Origin: Todiramphus chloris collaris
Lineage: Eukaryota > Chordata > Aves > Coraciiformes > Alcedinidae
Assembly: GCA_025345505.1 (NCBI GenBank)
Contig: JANVCC010000011.1
Location: 11,755,749-11,819,748 of the forward strand
Reading direction: 5' to 3'
Length of the DNA stretch: 64,000 bases
Program-made: the position numbers and the translations under genes
Shown: positions 37,049 to 46,638 of the stretch, one piece after another
Numbering within the stretch: position 1 is the stretch's first letter
Layout of the letters: the number at the start of each line of letters is the position of its first letter
Notes under the pieces: model-generated
The model's input: the letters and a program-made list of their open reading frames with translations, nothing else
Databases searched by the model: none
What the model was told of the DNA's origin: nothing

Positions 37049-37405
37049 TTCATCCAGTAATGGGTGCAGATTGTCCTTGGCTCTCTTTTTGTTGTTTATG
37101 TATTTGTAAAAGTCTTTTTTATTACCTCTTACAACAGTAGCCATCTTGAGTTCTAGCTGGATTTTTGCCTTTCTTATGTTCTCTCTGCATGACCTAACTA
37201 GATCCCTGTACTCTTGAGTTGCCTGCCCCTTCTTCCAAAGGTGGTGAACTGTCTTTTTTTATCCCGAGTCCCAGCAAAAGCTCCCTGTTCAGCCAGACCA
37301 ATCATCTTCCCTGATAGTTCATTTTACAGCACATGAGCACAGCCTGCTCCTGTGCCCCTAAGACTTCCTTCTTGAAGAATGTGGAAGATGGACTCTGTGG
37401 TGCGC
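37049..37405 (-). mobile_element. Isolated internal CR1 ORF2 fragment, minus strand
   Basis: On the plus strand this reads as the complement of the CR1 segment between endonuclease and reverse transcriptase: tgtccttggctctctttttg, atgtatttgtaaaagtcttt, cttgagttctagctgg, tctctctgcatgacctaact, gttgcctgccccttcttcc, gagtcccagcaaaagctccc and cctgctcctgtgcccctaag. It carries neither the CR1 3' end nor the 5' end, unlike most CR1 copies, which retain the 3' terminus. The right-hand limit is fuzzy. Frames are broken, so no functional protein is possible. Confidence 0.75.
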
Positions 37406-40400
37406 TCAGAGATCCTGGTCCCCTACTCATTGAGGCTGAGTGAAGCTTAAGGTGAACCTTAACCTGCTAAGCTGTACTCCTTGTTCTCCCAGCGATGGAA
37501 GTGGAAGCTTGAGGATGTGTCTGAAGGCTCAGCAAACATCTCTGGAGAGAGTTAGGGTATTTCTGCAGCACACAGTGCAACCTTCAGGCAGCAGAGAATT
37601 TTAAAATCCTGTATTATAGATTAGGGAATGAGCAATAGACACATAAAAAGATGAGGAATTGCAAAGGATATTTTTCTCCTCTCTGATATTTTGGGCTAAA
37701 TTAATATCCATATTATTTCACTTGTTATCTAGTTCCAATATAGGGTTAATCTTATCTAGAGAGGTTTTGGATTGGGGGACATGAGGATGAGAGAAGAACA
37801 AAATCAATCAGGATTTAAGAAAAAGGGAAGAGAAATTCCTGAAGGCAGAGGTTATTAAGACAGTTAGATACAGACAAAAAAATTCATTCAAGCAACAGCA
37901 TTGCTGTCTGTCAGCACTGTTTTCAGACTTTGTCCTGCTGTGCTTTCAGTAGCTACTGAAGGCCTAGAGCTCTATTAAGACATGCCAGCATATGGCTCTG
38001 CTTAGCTCAAACCATGTCCCTTTCATAGTACACATTGTCATAAAGTCACGGTCATGTATACTACAAGTGTTCAGGAGGGACAGTTAATCTCACCCCTTTA
38101 ATTGCTGAAGAGGCACTAATGGGAAATTGATAAGAAGCTTAATGTTGTTAAACACCTGTGAGAAACCATTTAAGACAGAAGAGAGTTCTGCATCGCTGAG
38201 GCCATAATCCTGCATCCACACTTTAGGGTGGTTTTAGGGGAAAATCCAAAGGAAAATGCTGTGTACTTGAGAGTGTGCATATGGATTTATAAGTAGTATT
38301 GTTGCTACTTGTTTAGTCTTCACGGAGTTTTCTAAAAGACTACAATGATGCAGGTGCCAAAATTAAATCTGCTGAAAATGGATTTTTCCCTCTCTGTCTG
38401 TGGAACTACAATTAAATAGGGCAATACACAGAAAACTCTATTCTTCAAAAGTGCTTTCATTCTGATTTGCAGATTCTACTTCATTCCAAAAAATCCTTTA
38501 CTGTTCTGATCAGTATAGGGTCAAATTAAGACAATAATAAGAACAACTCTGAAATGTGCCTATGGCATCACAGAAACTTAAGCACTGTAGACTGTATTGG
38601 TTTCCTGAAGTACTGCATTCCAAAATAAAAGCATGAAGTAGAATGTGGGTGATATGCAAATTGGAAAAATCAGTAGCAGTTGTGCTTGCACAGTACTAAA
38701 GATAAACAAACTGCCTTGTTTGTATTCTACAACAATAGATTTAACTGAAAACAACTTCTCTTTTTTTGGTTTTGGTTTGGTTTATATGTATGTTTCTCTG
38801 AATAAAACATTTCCTAACAACAGAAGTGGCTAACTCACAGTGGAAAGTGTGTTGAATCTCAGTGTCAGAGTACACAGTGTAAACTAAAGGCAGAAGAAGT
38901 TCTTATGGACTAGAAATATAGCTTACTGCAGGTGGCTCTTTGATGTTGAATATGTGAATATATGTGAATTGATATATATGAATACATGAGGGAAATATTT
39001 TTTTAGGGAAAAGTGCAAAATAAAAATGAAAGTGATGGTATCACTCTTTAGGTTTTGTACGATTGAATTTACCATGTTACATTCAAGGTCTAAGAATGAC
39101 TGATCTTGTTTTGACCTGAATAATTACTTACTATCATTTTCTTTTGATATATGTATTGAATTATGCATTCAAGGAAATACTGTACATTTAAACAATACAA
39201 TTTGATTATTAGCAGAGCTGGGCTTAATTTCAGGAATTTACAATTTTATTGCCCTGTGTTAGGAGATAGAAACACAGTATATTACTCATGGCATCAGAAA
39301 CAAACAGTGGTCCTAAATAACAGTAGTTTTGTCTTTTATTGAAATCTACACTGCAACATAAAACAAACAGGCAAACAGATTTAAAAATTTTGGAAAAATA
39401 AAATAATTATACAGAAAGAAATAATAAACCAAACAACCTTGATTACACAACTCTGTAGAGCCTTCTTCACATGCTGCAGGCTCTTTGTTATTCTTTAAAA
39501 AAATAGGGATCTTAAGAAACCGATTACATAATTACACTTTTAATTAGTTTAAATAAATGGTTATACTTCCATGTGTCCGTGGCTGTACTCAGTGGCTTGT
39601 TAACTCACAGAATACCAGAGTTCTGATCTGTGCTAGAGCTTTGCCCTATCTAGAGAAAGATAGTGGCAGTGAATGACTGTGAATTCTGTACTGGTGTAGC
39701 TTCCTTAAAATGAACAATTGAAAAAAATTACCCAGAGGAATCAAGGAACTGCTCATGTGCTCAGTAGAATACTGGGTGAGCTCTTCATTAATTCTAGACA
39801 TGAAGGTAAAAGCCTTAGATGGTGACTGCCAAATGAGATTTTTAAAATTATTATTTATTTGTACAATGAAAATTAACTATGCAAAGAGTGTCATAGTCTC
39901 AGATTCCTGAGTTATGACAAAGAATATATTCAACATGCCTCTTCTGTGTACCTTATACAATTTGCCTCTTGCTCACTGTATCCTGTGATACAATCAAATA
40001 TTTAATTCATCACAGTTTGGACAAGGTGGTTTTGTTTAAGGAAGCAGGTAGGCAGACATGAGAAACTAGCTGTCAGATTGCATATGGCATCAAACTGTTA
40101 CCCAGTTATGAGCTGGAAAAAGTAGAAAGTGACTTGCAGTAAAGTTGACAATGGTCAGTGTAAAATATGTCACATGATCAGTATAAAATTTATCATTATG
40201 CATTATATGACACCATTTCATTAACTCACTCTCTAGCTTGTAACGTCAAGACCAAGATGAATGGATAGATGGATGGATGGATGGATGGATGACTCAGTAG
40301 ATGTGGGCTGGTGTGATTCATCCCCTTCAGACCTGCATGGCATATTTCAGACTTCAGACCCGTTACAGAAGGCAGCCACAGCTTCATTCATCTATCTGCA

Positions 40401-40738
40401 AACATCAAGCCATGCAATCTATAGCATTAGATTTTCATAGAACAATGGAAATTAAAGCTTACAGTTCTTTCTGCTTATTTCACTTCTCACCACTGAAGAA
40501 GAACCTCAATGATACCTTCCTAGACTCAATGTGGAACATGCTATATTTGTCTTGTTACAGTACGTGTATCAGGAGGGCCAAAGCCTCCTAGATTGCTGTT
40601 TTCAGATGTAGTAACAGACCCAATACATTGGAATCAAGAGATTATGAAAGATCAGACTTGATATGGATCTATTTTGTAAACACCTAAGAATCTACAGCAC
40701 ATCAATCTTTCCATAAACTGGTATATTTGAACATCCCT
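37406..40738. other. Unique AT-rich non-coding DNA
   Basis: No gene or identified transposon. It contains a (TGGA)n microsatellite at 40257-40292 and an imperfect tgaatatatg-type repeat at about 38945-38990. A 96-codon frame at 40301-40591 has no recognisable family or supporting context. Confidence 0.45.
40257..40292. repeat. (TGGA)n tetranucleotide microsatellite
   Basis: About eight units of TGGA/GATG with one interruption (tagatgg). Probably length-polymorphic. Confidence 0.9.
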
Positions 40739-41164
40739 TGTGGGATTATTTCTGGAAGAAAACAAGCATGCCTGTTTTCCTCAAGACCGTGTGGGAATAA
40801 ACTGGTCTGTGGACATGACTGTGTGAGAATAAATTGGGCTGTGGATGGCCTCCTTGAGGTATGCTTGAGAACAGCAAAGGAGGGAGCACAAAGCAGCGAA
40901 GCAAGAAGATGAAGAAGAAGAAAGTAGAAGATAACCAGGATGACGGGTGATGATGGAGGTGGTATAGGATAGCCAATGATGTATTAGTTTAGGATGTGTG
41001 AACAGTGTGTGTTTAGAGTAGTTTACCAATAGCTGTTAATGGTAGTGTGTATACAGGAAGAGAAATCGTATATAACCCTGGTGAAAACGTGAATGAAGTG
41101 TCCTCAACTTTTATCATGTTGGTCTGTGTTGAGTTCATGTCCCGCAATCCATGAGTTCAAAACA
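40739..41164 (+). mobile_element. Probable solo LTR (ERVK-like), plus strand
   Basis: The interval can be read from tgtgggattatttctggaag to …gagttcaaaaca, giving TG…CA ends and about 426 bp. It has a TATA box (gtatataac, 41068-41076) followed by gtgaatgaagtgtcctcaac, then a block ending ggtctgtgttgagttcatgt, then cccgcaatcca. This resembles the R/U5 part of avian class II LTRs, with a degenerate AATGAA in place of AATAAA (41092-41097). An internal 32-bp direct repeat sits near the start. The target duplication is unclear: aacatcc occurs at 40730-40736 and again at 41161-41167, but the second copy overlaps the proposed end, so the boundaries may be off by a few bases. Confidence 0.55.
40787..40850. 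repeat. 32-bp imperfect direct repeat inside the LTR
   Basis: ccgtgtgggaataaactggt… (from 40787) and ctgtgtgagaataaattggg… (from 40819) are tandem copies offset by 32 bases and differ at a few positions. Such U3 duplications are common enhancer-type repeats in retroviral LTRs; that role is an inference here. Confidence 0.7.
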
Positions 41165-41196
41165 TCCTGTATACTGAACTGGTATTTATCAATCTC

Positions 41197-42219
41197 AACC
41201 ACCTCTATAGGCCATTGAACCCCATCTCCCTGGAAAGGCGATGGAATAGCTCATTCTGGATGGCATCTCTAAGCATGTGAAGGAAAAGAACGTTATCAGG
41301 AGTGGTCAGCATAGATTCACCAAACTGATTAGCCTTCCATGATGATGTGACTAGCTGGGTAAATGAAGGGAGAGCAGTGGATGTGGGAGGAGTGGCTGAC
41401 ACACCAGAAGACTGTGCTGCCATTCAATGAGAATTGGACAGGTTGGAGAGTTGGGTGGAGGGGAAATTATTGAAGTTCAACAAAGGCAAGTGTAGGGTCC
41501 TATACCCAGGGACTAATAATCCCATGCACCAGTACAGGTTAGGGCTTGACTTGATGGAAAACAGCTTTACAGAGAAGGACCTGGGAGTCCTGCTCGACAA
41601 CAACTTTACCATGAGCCAGCAATGTGCCCCTGTGGGAAAGAAGGCCAGTGGTCTCCCAGAATCCATTAAGAAAAGTGTGGTCAGCAGGTCCAGAAATGTT
41701 CTTCTCCCTCTCTACTCTGCCCTAGTTGCATCTGGAGTACAGTGCTCAGTTCTGGGCTCCCCAGATCAAAAGAGACAGGGAACTATTGGAAAAAGTCCAA
41801 TGGAGCGCTACAAAGATAATGTGGGGACTGGAGCATCTCTGTGATGATGAAAGACTGAGATACCTGAAGCTGTTTAGTCTGGAGAATAGAAGACTAAGAG
41901 GAGATCTTATAAATGTTTATAAAGCTCTAAAGAGGGGGTATAAAGAAGATGAGGCTAGTCTCTTTTCAGTGGTCCCCAGTGACAGGACCAGGGGCAAGAG
42001 GTATGGCCTGGAACACAGGAAGTTCCATCTGAACATATGGAGAAACTTCTTACTGTGGGGGTGATGGAACACTGGAACAGTCTGTCCAGAGAGGTTGTGG
42101 AGTCTTCTTCTCTGGAGACTTTCAAAAACCACCTGGACATGATTCTGTGCAACCTGCTCTAGGTGATCTTGCTTTAGCAATGGGGTTGGACTAGATGATC
42201 TCTAGAGGTCCCTTTCTAC
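41197..42219 (+). mobile_element. CR1 LINE, plus strand, ORF2 part + 3' UTR, internally deleted
   Basis: The longest CR1 in the window. It starts within the RT domain (ccatctccctggaaaggcga, gaatagctcattctggatgg), runs through tggtcagcatagattcacca and gatgatgtgactagctgggt, then jumps at about 41384/41385 directly to ggaggagtggctgacacacc. The stretch normally between these, including the RT catalytic FADD/YADD box, is missing. Downstream it follows the CR1 order: ttggacaggttggagagttg, cagtacaggttagggcttga, agtgctcagttctgggctcc, tggaacagtctgtccagaga, gcaacctgctctaggtgatc and gactagatgatctctagagg. It stops at …ccctttctac, where a minus-strand LTR is inserted in its tail. The tail resumes at 43336. 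Confidence 0.93.
41434..42064 (+). pseudogene. CR1 ORF2 (reverse transcriptase C-terminal part) remnant
   Basis: Two overlapping plus-strand frames, 41434-41844 and 41726-42064, carry consecutive parts of the CR1 ORF2 C-terminus. The first holds the stretch after the catalytic box (…FNKGKCRVLYPG…, …[18 protein letters not shown]…). The second holds the following part (…LEYSAQFWAPQIKRDRELLEK…, …RRLRGDLINVYKALKRG…, …RKFHLNIWRNF…). The switch between frames is a frameshift near 41726-41844, and another follows near 42055. The palm catalytic region is deleted upstream, so this is an inactive relic of a LINE reverse transcriptase, not a host gene. Confidence 0.88.
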
Positions 42220-42337
42220 TGTGTTGCATGAAAGGGTAAAGTAATTTGTCAGAAAATAAACCCCCTTGCGTTCCAACTGGTCCTCAGATATCAGAGGGGC
42301 TGGGGGTGGCTAGTCTTAGATTCTGAGTGATGTCCAA

Positions 42338-42473
42338 TTTGGCACTATTAGTCCGGTTGTGTCCAGGCTGTCTGAACTACCATGGCATGGATTCACTAGT
42401 AGGGATTTGGCACTATTAGTCCAGTCACGTTCAGAGTATCTGAACTATAACAGCTTGGATTCACTAATAGCCC
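42338..42473. repeat. 68-bp tandem duplication within the LTR
   Basis: Two units, 42338-42405 and 42406-42473, each begin tttggcactattagtcc and end in ttggattcacta(a/g)tag-type sequence (first unit: atggattcactagtag). They differ at roughly a dozen positions, so the duplication is old or ancestral to the family rather than recent. Confidence 0.88.
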
Positions 42474-42639
42474 CCTGCACCCCCCTGCCCAGTCATGCTC
42501 CATGGTTCCATGCAGCCAGTAAAGATCTGATGGCGCCTGAGAACGACTGTGGCTAGCTGCATGAAAGGTGCAGTTTATTGGGAGCAACAGGAATACAAGT
42601 ACTTTTAGATTGCCGGTGATAAATACATTGTCTGCAAAA

Positions 42640-42699
42640 GTATATATATATATATGTATATGTATATATGTGTATATATATATGTATATTTATATATAA
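42640..42699. repeat. (TA)n / (TATG)n microsatellite
   Basis: About 60 bases of TA repeats interrupted by tgtatatg-type units, inside the minus-strand LTR. Probably length-variable. Confidence 0.9.
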
Positions 42700-43335
42700 G
42701 GTATACCAAATGCATTAAATCAAAGAACAGCTCAAGAAGATTTCTAAGTTTAAGAGTCCGGATCTTACCCAAAGTTGTCCCTAAGCAGGGGAAGTGAGGT
42801 TCAACCCATTGTCTGAACCCAGGAGTCAGAGATTGTGTCCGCTCTGGCTTTTCCATGATGATGTCTTCCCTAACATCCCTCCTTACCTAAACCATTTTAT
42901 AATAATTTTTACCTTCAAGGTGGAACTTGAATGACTCTAGTCATATATACCTTCATTATGATTGGTGTAAATTTCTCTCTCTTCGCTTTTAAAGATACAG
43001 CCGAAGAAAATCTGCTGCGCAAACTCAGTGAGGGGTGGTCGCACCCTGGAGGAGGGTAGCCTCTGGGCTGGAGGTGTGTTTTGTTATTATAATGACATTA
43101 TTATGAGAAAAGTTCACACAAAGGACAGTACTTTGTCAAAAACTGACAGACTGTTGGCCCAAGGTCGCAAACAGTCAGTTTATCGGTTCTCTAGGACCAT
43201 TAAGTTCCCATTTCTGTTGCAACTTCACAGGGCCTGGCTGTGGAATCTTCACTCCACTCCATCCCCTGTGTTACTTGCAAGTAGTGTTGCCTAGGGAACT
43301 GTTGTGAAATGGATTCCTGGCATACCAGTTGTGCA

Positions 43336-43362
43336 CTACCCCTGAAAGTTTCTCTGATGTTA
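43336..43362 (+). mobile_element. Displaced CR1 3' tail after the LTR insertion
   Basis: ctacccctgaaagtttctct continues the CR1 end interrupted at 42219. Dropping the LTR and one copy of CTAC gives ccctttctacccctg, which aligns with the usual CR1 end cccttccaacccct followed by the ttctatgat tail (here a degenerate tttctctgatg). The match is short, so the call depends on the nested interpretation. Confidence 0.5.
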
Positions 43363-46225
43363 TACCTTTCCTTATGTGTGAACGATGCTGCAGCCTTACT
43401 ATGATTTTAATTTTTAAGTTACCTCCAGTCATTATTCCACAAACTGCCATAATTCTTTGATTCTGTGATATCTCTATAGACTGATAAACACTACATCTTA
43501 CAGAAAAAGATTTATTGTAACTGTATATATGCAGAAGAATTAAATGTTTTTGGACTGGACTCCAGCTCCTCTTGCATTTAAACATCATTTCATGTTCTGA
43601 CAGCAGTAAAAATCCCAGAAATCATCAAGTAGAAGTTATTAGTTCAAAATGGGAAAAGAGACTAAGGAAAGTCTAATGTGATTTGCAAATAAGAGCTCAA
43701 CCATACCTCTAAGCAGATTTCTTAATAGGACAAGAAGGGGCCCTGAGAGACTGACTAGATGTTTGTCTAATCTATTTTTAAAAGATCTCCAAAAGAAAGC
43801 AATTTGCAATGTCATTTTTTTCACTTCTAGTGCTTCCTTCTTTAAGAATTATACATTTGTTTTTTCTTACTAACAGACTGAAATTTCCTTTGTTGCTTAC
43901 TGGGCATATTTTTATCATCTGTTCTCATTGAACATGGGGAAACTATTGATAGTTGTTCTCTTCAGGAATTTTCTTAATAAGAAATACCTCCAAAACTTCC
44001 CTTTGATGAAGACCTCCTGTCTCCAAAATCCAGTCTTATTTTCCAAGAGCCGGTCTAGCTGAAGACATTTTTCTTTTCTAATCTGATATTTCTCCCACAT
44101 CTCAACAGTTATGGCACTGTTTTTTCATGTTTTTACTCAAAATGGTAAGGGGTTTTTTTGAAACATCTTAATGTATTCACTAAACCTTCCAGCATTTTGC
44201 TTCACTTTTATGAATAACAATTTCCTCCTTCATTCTCACTTGTATCATATCTTCCTTTTCCTATCCACAGTATCCCTTTTCTCTTAACACAGAATTCATA
44301 GTCCCACTTCTTTACTGCATATTGTGAGCCTCCCTATGCATACAATTCTGTAAATTACCCTTTCCAGCATATATTTTCTTTTATTTCCCAGGAACATTCT
44401 ATAACCTCAGCAGCATGCTTTTGTTTAGATTCAGGCTATGTCTCCATTGTTCCTGGGAGTACAAGCCATGGAGCAGATGAGGTACATCCTATTTTCTGAG
44501 ACAGATGTATGTATCCCATCACTGAGCACAGAAGGCCTGAAGCTTAGCACTACACAGATAAACTACTGAGTACGTAGCCTGAACTCATCCTGCTTACAGA
44601 TCTGCTTTTCCCTCTGGCACTCTGTGTCAAGGTCCTTCTGTAAAAGACCCCTGTCAGCCTACGTGTATCCATGCATATTTTAAATATGCCAAGAAAGAGT
44701 TTTTTGAAGTTGGTTCTCTGTTGTCTTGTACAGTATAGAGTGTTTGGCACTGTTTTCACATTTACAACATTTCCACTTGGATTTTTCACCTGTGCAAAGC
44801 AGTGAACGAGGTGCATAGTTGGGACATTCCCATAGAATCCAACTGCCCATCTTTGTTGTTGAGTTTAGTGAGATATTTTTGTGCTCTGTATGTTTGAGGT
44901 CTACACCTCAATGCATATCAATATGTTAACAGTTGCTTTGCAAATGCTTAAAGACACAATAAGAAAATTAAGTCAAGTAAAATACTATCACAAAAAAAAA
45001 GTCCTATCTCAATGGAATGAAGCATAGCAATAATATTTATTACCCTTCTGGGTCTTTGTGAATCACTGATTTCTTGGCCTTTTAATATGTAATGATAATG
45101 CAAAAACACAGTAAGGTATCTAAGAGTACTGTTATATTCATTTTAGAAGCATTTTTACTGACAATGTATTGTAAAAAGATGTTAGAGTAAATTAATTAAT
45201 AGCTGGTTTTAAGTTTGTGTCCTACATAATTTCAAATACACAGACTACAGTAAATTACCACAGTCAGTTTTAATTAGTTTAGTATTTTGAGGAATTGTTC
45301 AACTTCAGGGCATAAATCAGAAATTATAAGTGTTCATGAGCTAATTTTGGAAATTACCAAAACCTCTAAAATATAGATTTGTCAAATCTTTTTAATGTAG
45401 GAGTACCTATTTTAAATGACAATTATTATAGTCCCAGAAATAGCCTGGTTTATAGAGGAATTTTTACAACTTTATGTATAATGAACATGTTGGATTTCAC
45501 CATCAGTGCACCTCTCAGTCTGTCATTCAGTCATTATGGTTTTAGAAGAAGATGTATGTCACTTTAAAGCAGAGGAAGTGGATATGATTTGGCCAAAGGA
45601 CATAAAATGTGTCCTTAATTTTCCACATACCTTTGCTATAAACAAGAAGACAAAATAAATAAAATAAGGTAGATATTATTGACAACTGAAGAATTTAATA
45701 CATGTGATGAGAGATAATTTGCTTGTGATATTGTATCAAACCGTTGTCCATAATATTCTTCATTCTATTTAATTTGTTATGTAGTTATATTACAGCAGGT
45801 TTTGGAGACATAGGTGCAGATGCCTTTACATTAGGCACAATATATATGGATGAGTATCACAGTGCTTGCTGTCCACAAGACAGTGGTAGATGCTGTGCCC
45901 CTGCTTTTATGCAGGGTTACCAAATGAAGATATCAATAGACACCTCTGACTTTATACAGCCAAGCTGTGCATACACTGCTTGCAGAGGCAGAAGGCAAGT
46001 ATTTTCTAGGTCTCCTCTTGCCCTCCCAGATCTCCTCTATTTCCCATCTCAAGGCTTGCTGTGGGATATCACCAGTGAGAACTGACACATAGGCACAGAA
46101 GATAGCCAGGGATTTTAGGCTGAAGTACAAGACCAAGCCTACAACTAGCATGAAAACACAACTCCAGCAAGTAAAGCCTAGGATACAGGCTTTCTTATTG
46201 CACATTCCTCAGGCTTAAGCAAAAA
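43363..46225. other. Unique non-coding DNA with an unassigned pair of ORFs
   Basis: No gene or transposon recognised. At 45744-46085 (plus, 113 codons) and 45933-46205 (minus, 90 codons) two overlapping open frames occur. The plus frame has a hydrophobic start and eight Cys; the minus frame begins with about 45 mostly hydrophobic residues. Neither resembles a family I know, and overlapping opposite frames usually mean at most one, and probably neither, is real. Confidence 0.4.
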
Positions 46226-46638
46226 ATCATAGAATCATAGAATTGTCAGGGTTGGAAGGGACCTTAAAGATCATCTGGTTCCAACCCCCTGCCAAAGGCA
46301 GGGACACCTCCCACTAGATCAGGTTGCTCAGAGCCCCATTCAGCCTGGTCATAAAAACTTCCAAGGATGTGGCTTCCACCACCTCTCTGGGCAACCCGTT
46401 CCAGTGTCTCACCACCCTCATGGTGAAGAAATTCTTACTAATGTCTAATCTGAATCGACCTATCTCTAGTTTTAATCCATTCCCTTTAGTCCTATCATTG
46501 CCTGACAGCCTAAAAAGTCCCTCCCCAGCTTTCTTGTAGGCCCTCTTAAGACACTGGAAGACCACAGTAAGGTCTACCCAGAGTCTTCTCTTCTCCAGAC
46601 TGAACAACCTCAACTCTCTCAGTCTGTCCTTATAGGAG
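46226..46638 (-). mobile_element. CR1 LINE 3' fragment, minus strand
   Basis: A well-preserved CR1 3' end. It opens with atcatagaatcatagaattg, then gggttggaagggacctta, gatcatctggttccaaccc, cactagatcaggttgctcag, ccaccacctctctgggcaac, ctggaagaccacagtaag and cttctccagactgaacaacc. Its minus-strand frame (46314-46613, 99 codons) is an uninterrupted stretch of the CR1 ORF2 C-terminus (…RLFSLEKRRL…, …GRFRLDISKNFF…, …HWNGLPREVVE…). That lack of disruption makes it one of the younger CR1 copies here. It is 5'-truncated near the tataggaga motif. Confidence 0.95.
46314..46613 (-). pseudogene. Intact C-terminal stretch of CR1 ORF2
   Basis: 99 codons without a stop carrying the CR1 ORF2 C-terminal conserved series (LFSLEKRRL, GLKLEIGRFRLD, NFFTMRVVRHWNGLPREVV). 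It lacks the endonuclease, fingers and palm because of 5' truncation, so it is a non-functional LINE remnant with no host promoter. Confidence 0.85.

Larger units (their letters stand above)
42220..43335 (-). mobile_element. Solo LTR of an avian endogenous retrovirus, minus strand, inserted in the CR1 tail
   Basis: On the plus strand the insert runs from tgtgttgcatgaaaggg to …accagttgtgca, giving TG…CA ends and 1116 bp. It is flanked by CTAC on both sides (42216-42219 and 43336-43339), consistent with a 4-bp target duplication as in class I ERVs. On the minus strand an AATAAA polyadenylation signal (complement tttatt, 42574-42579) sits in …ttgctcccaataaactgcac…, typical of LTR R/U5. A TTTAAA promoter-like box is at about 42988-42993. 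It contains a 68-bp tandem duplication and a (TA)n run. Removing it rejoins the CR1 tail (…ccctttctac + ccctgaaagttt…), which independently supports these limits. The exact family is not identified. Confidence 0.7.
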
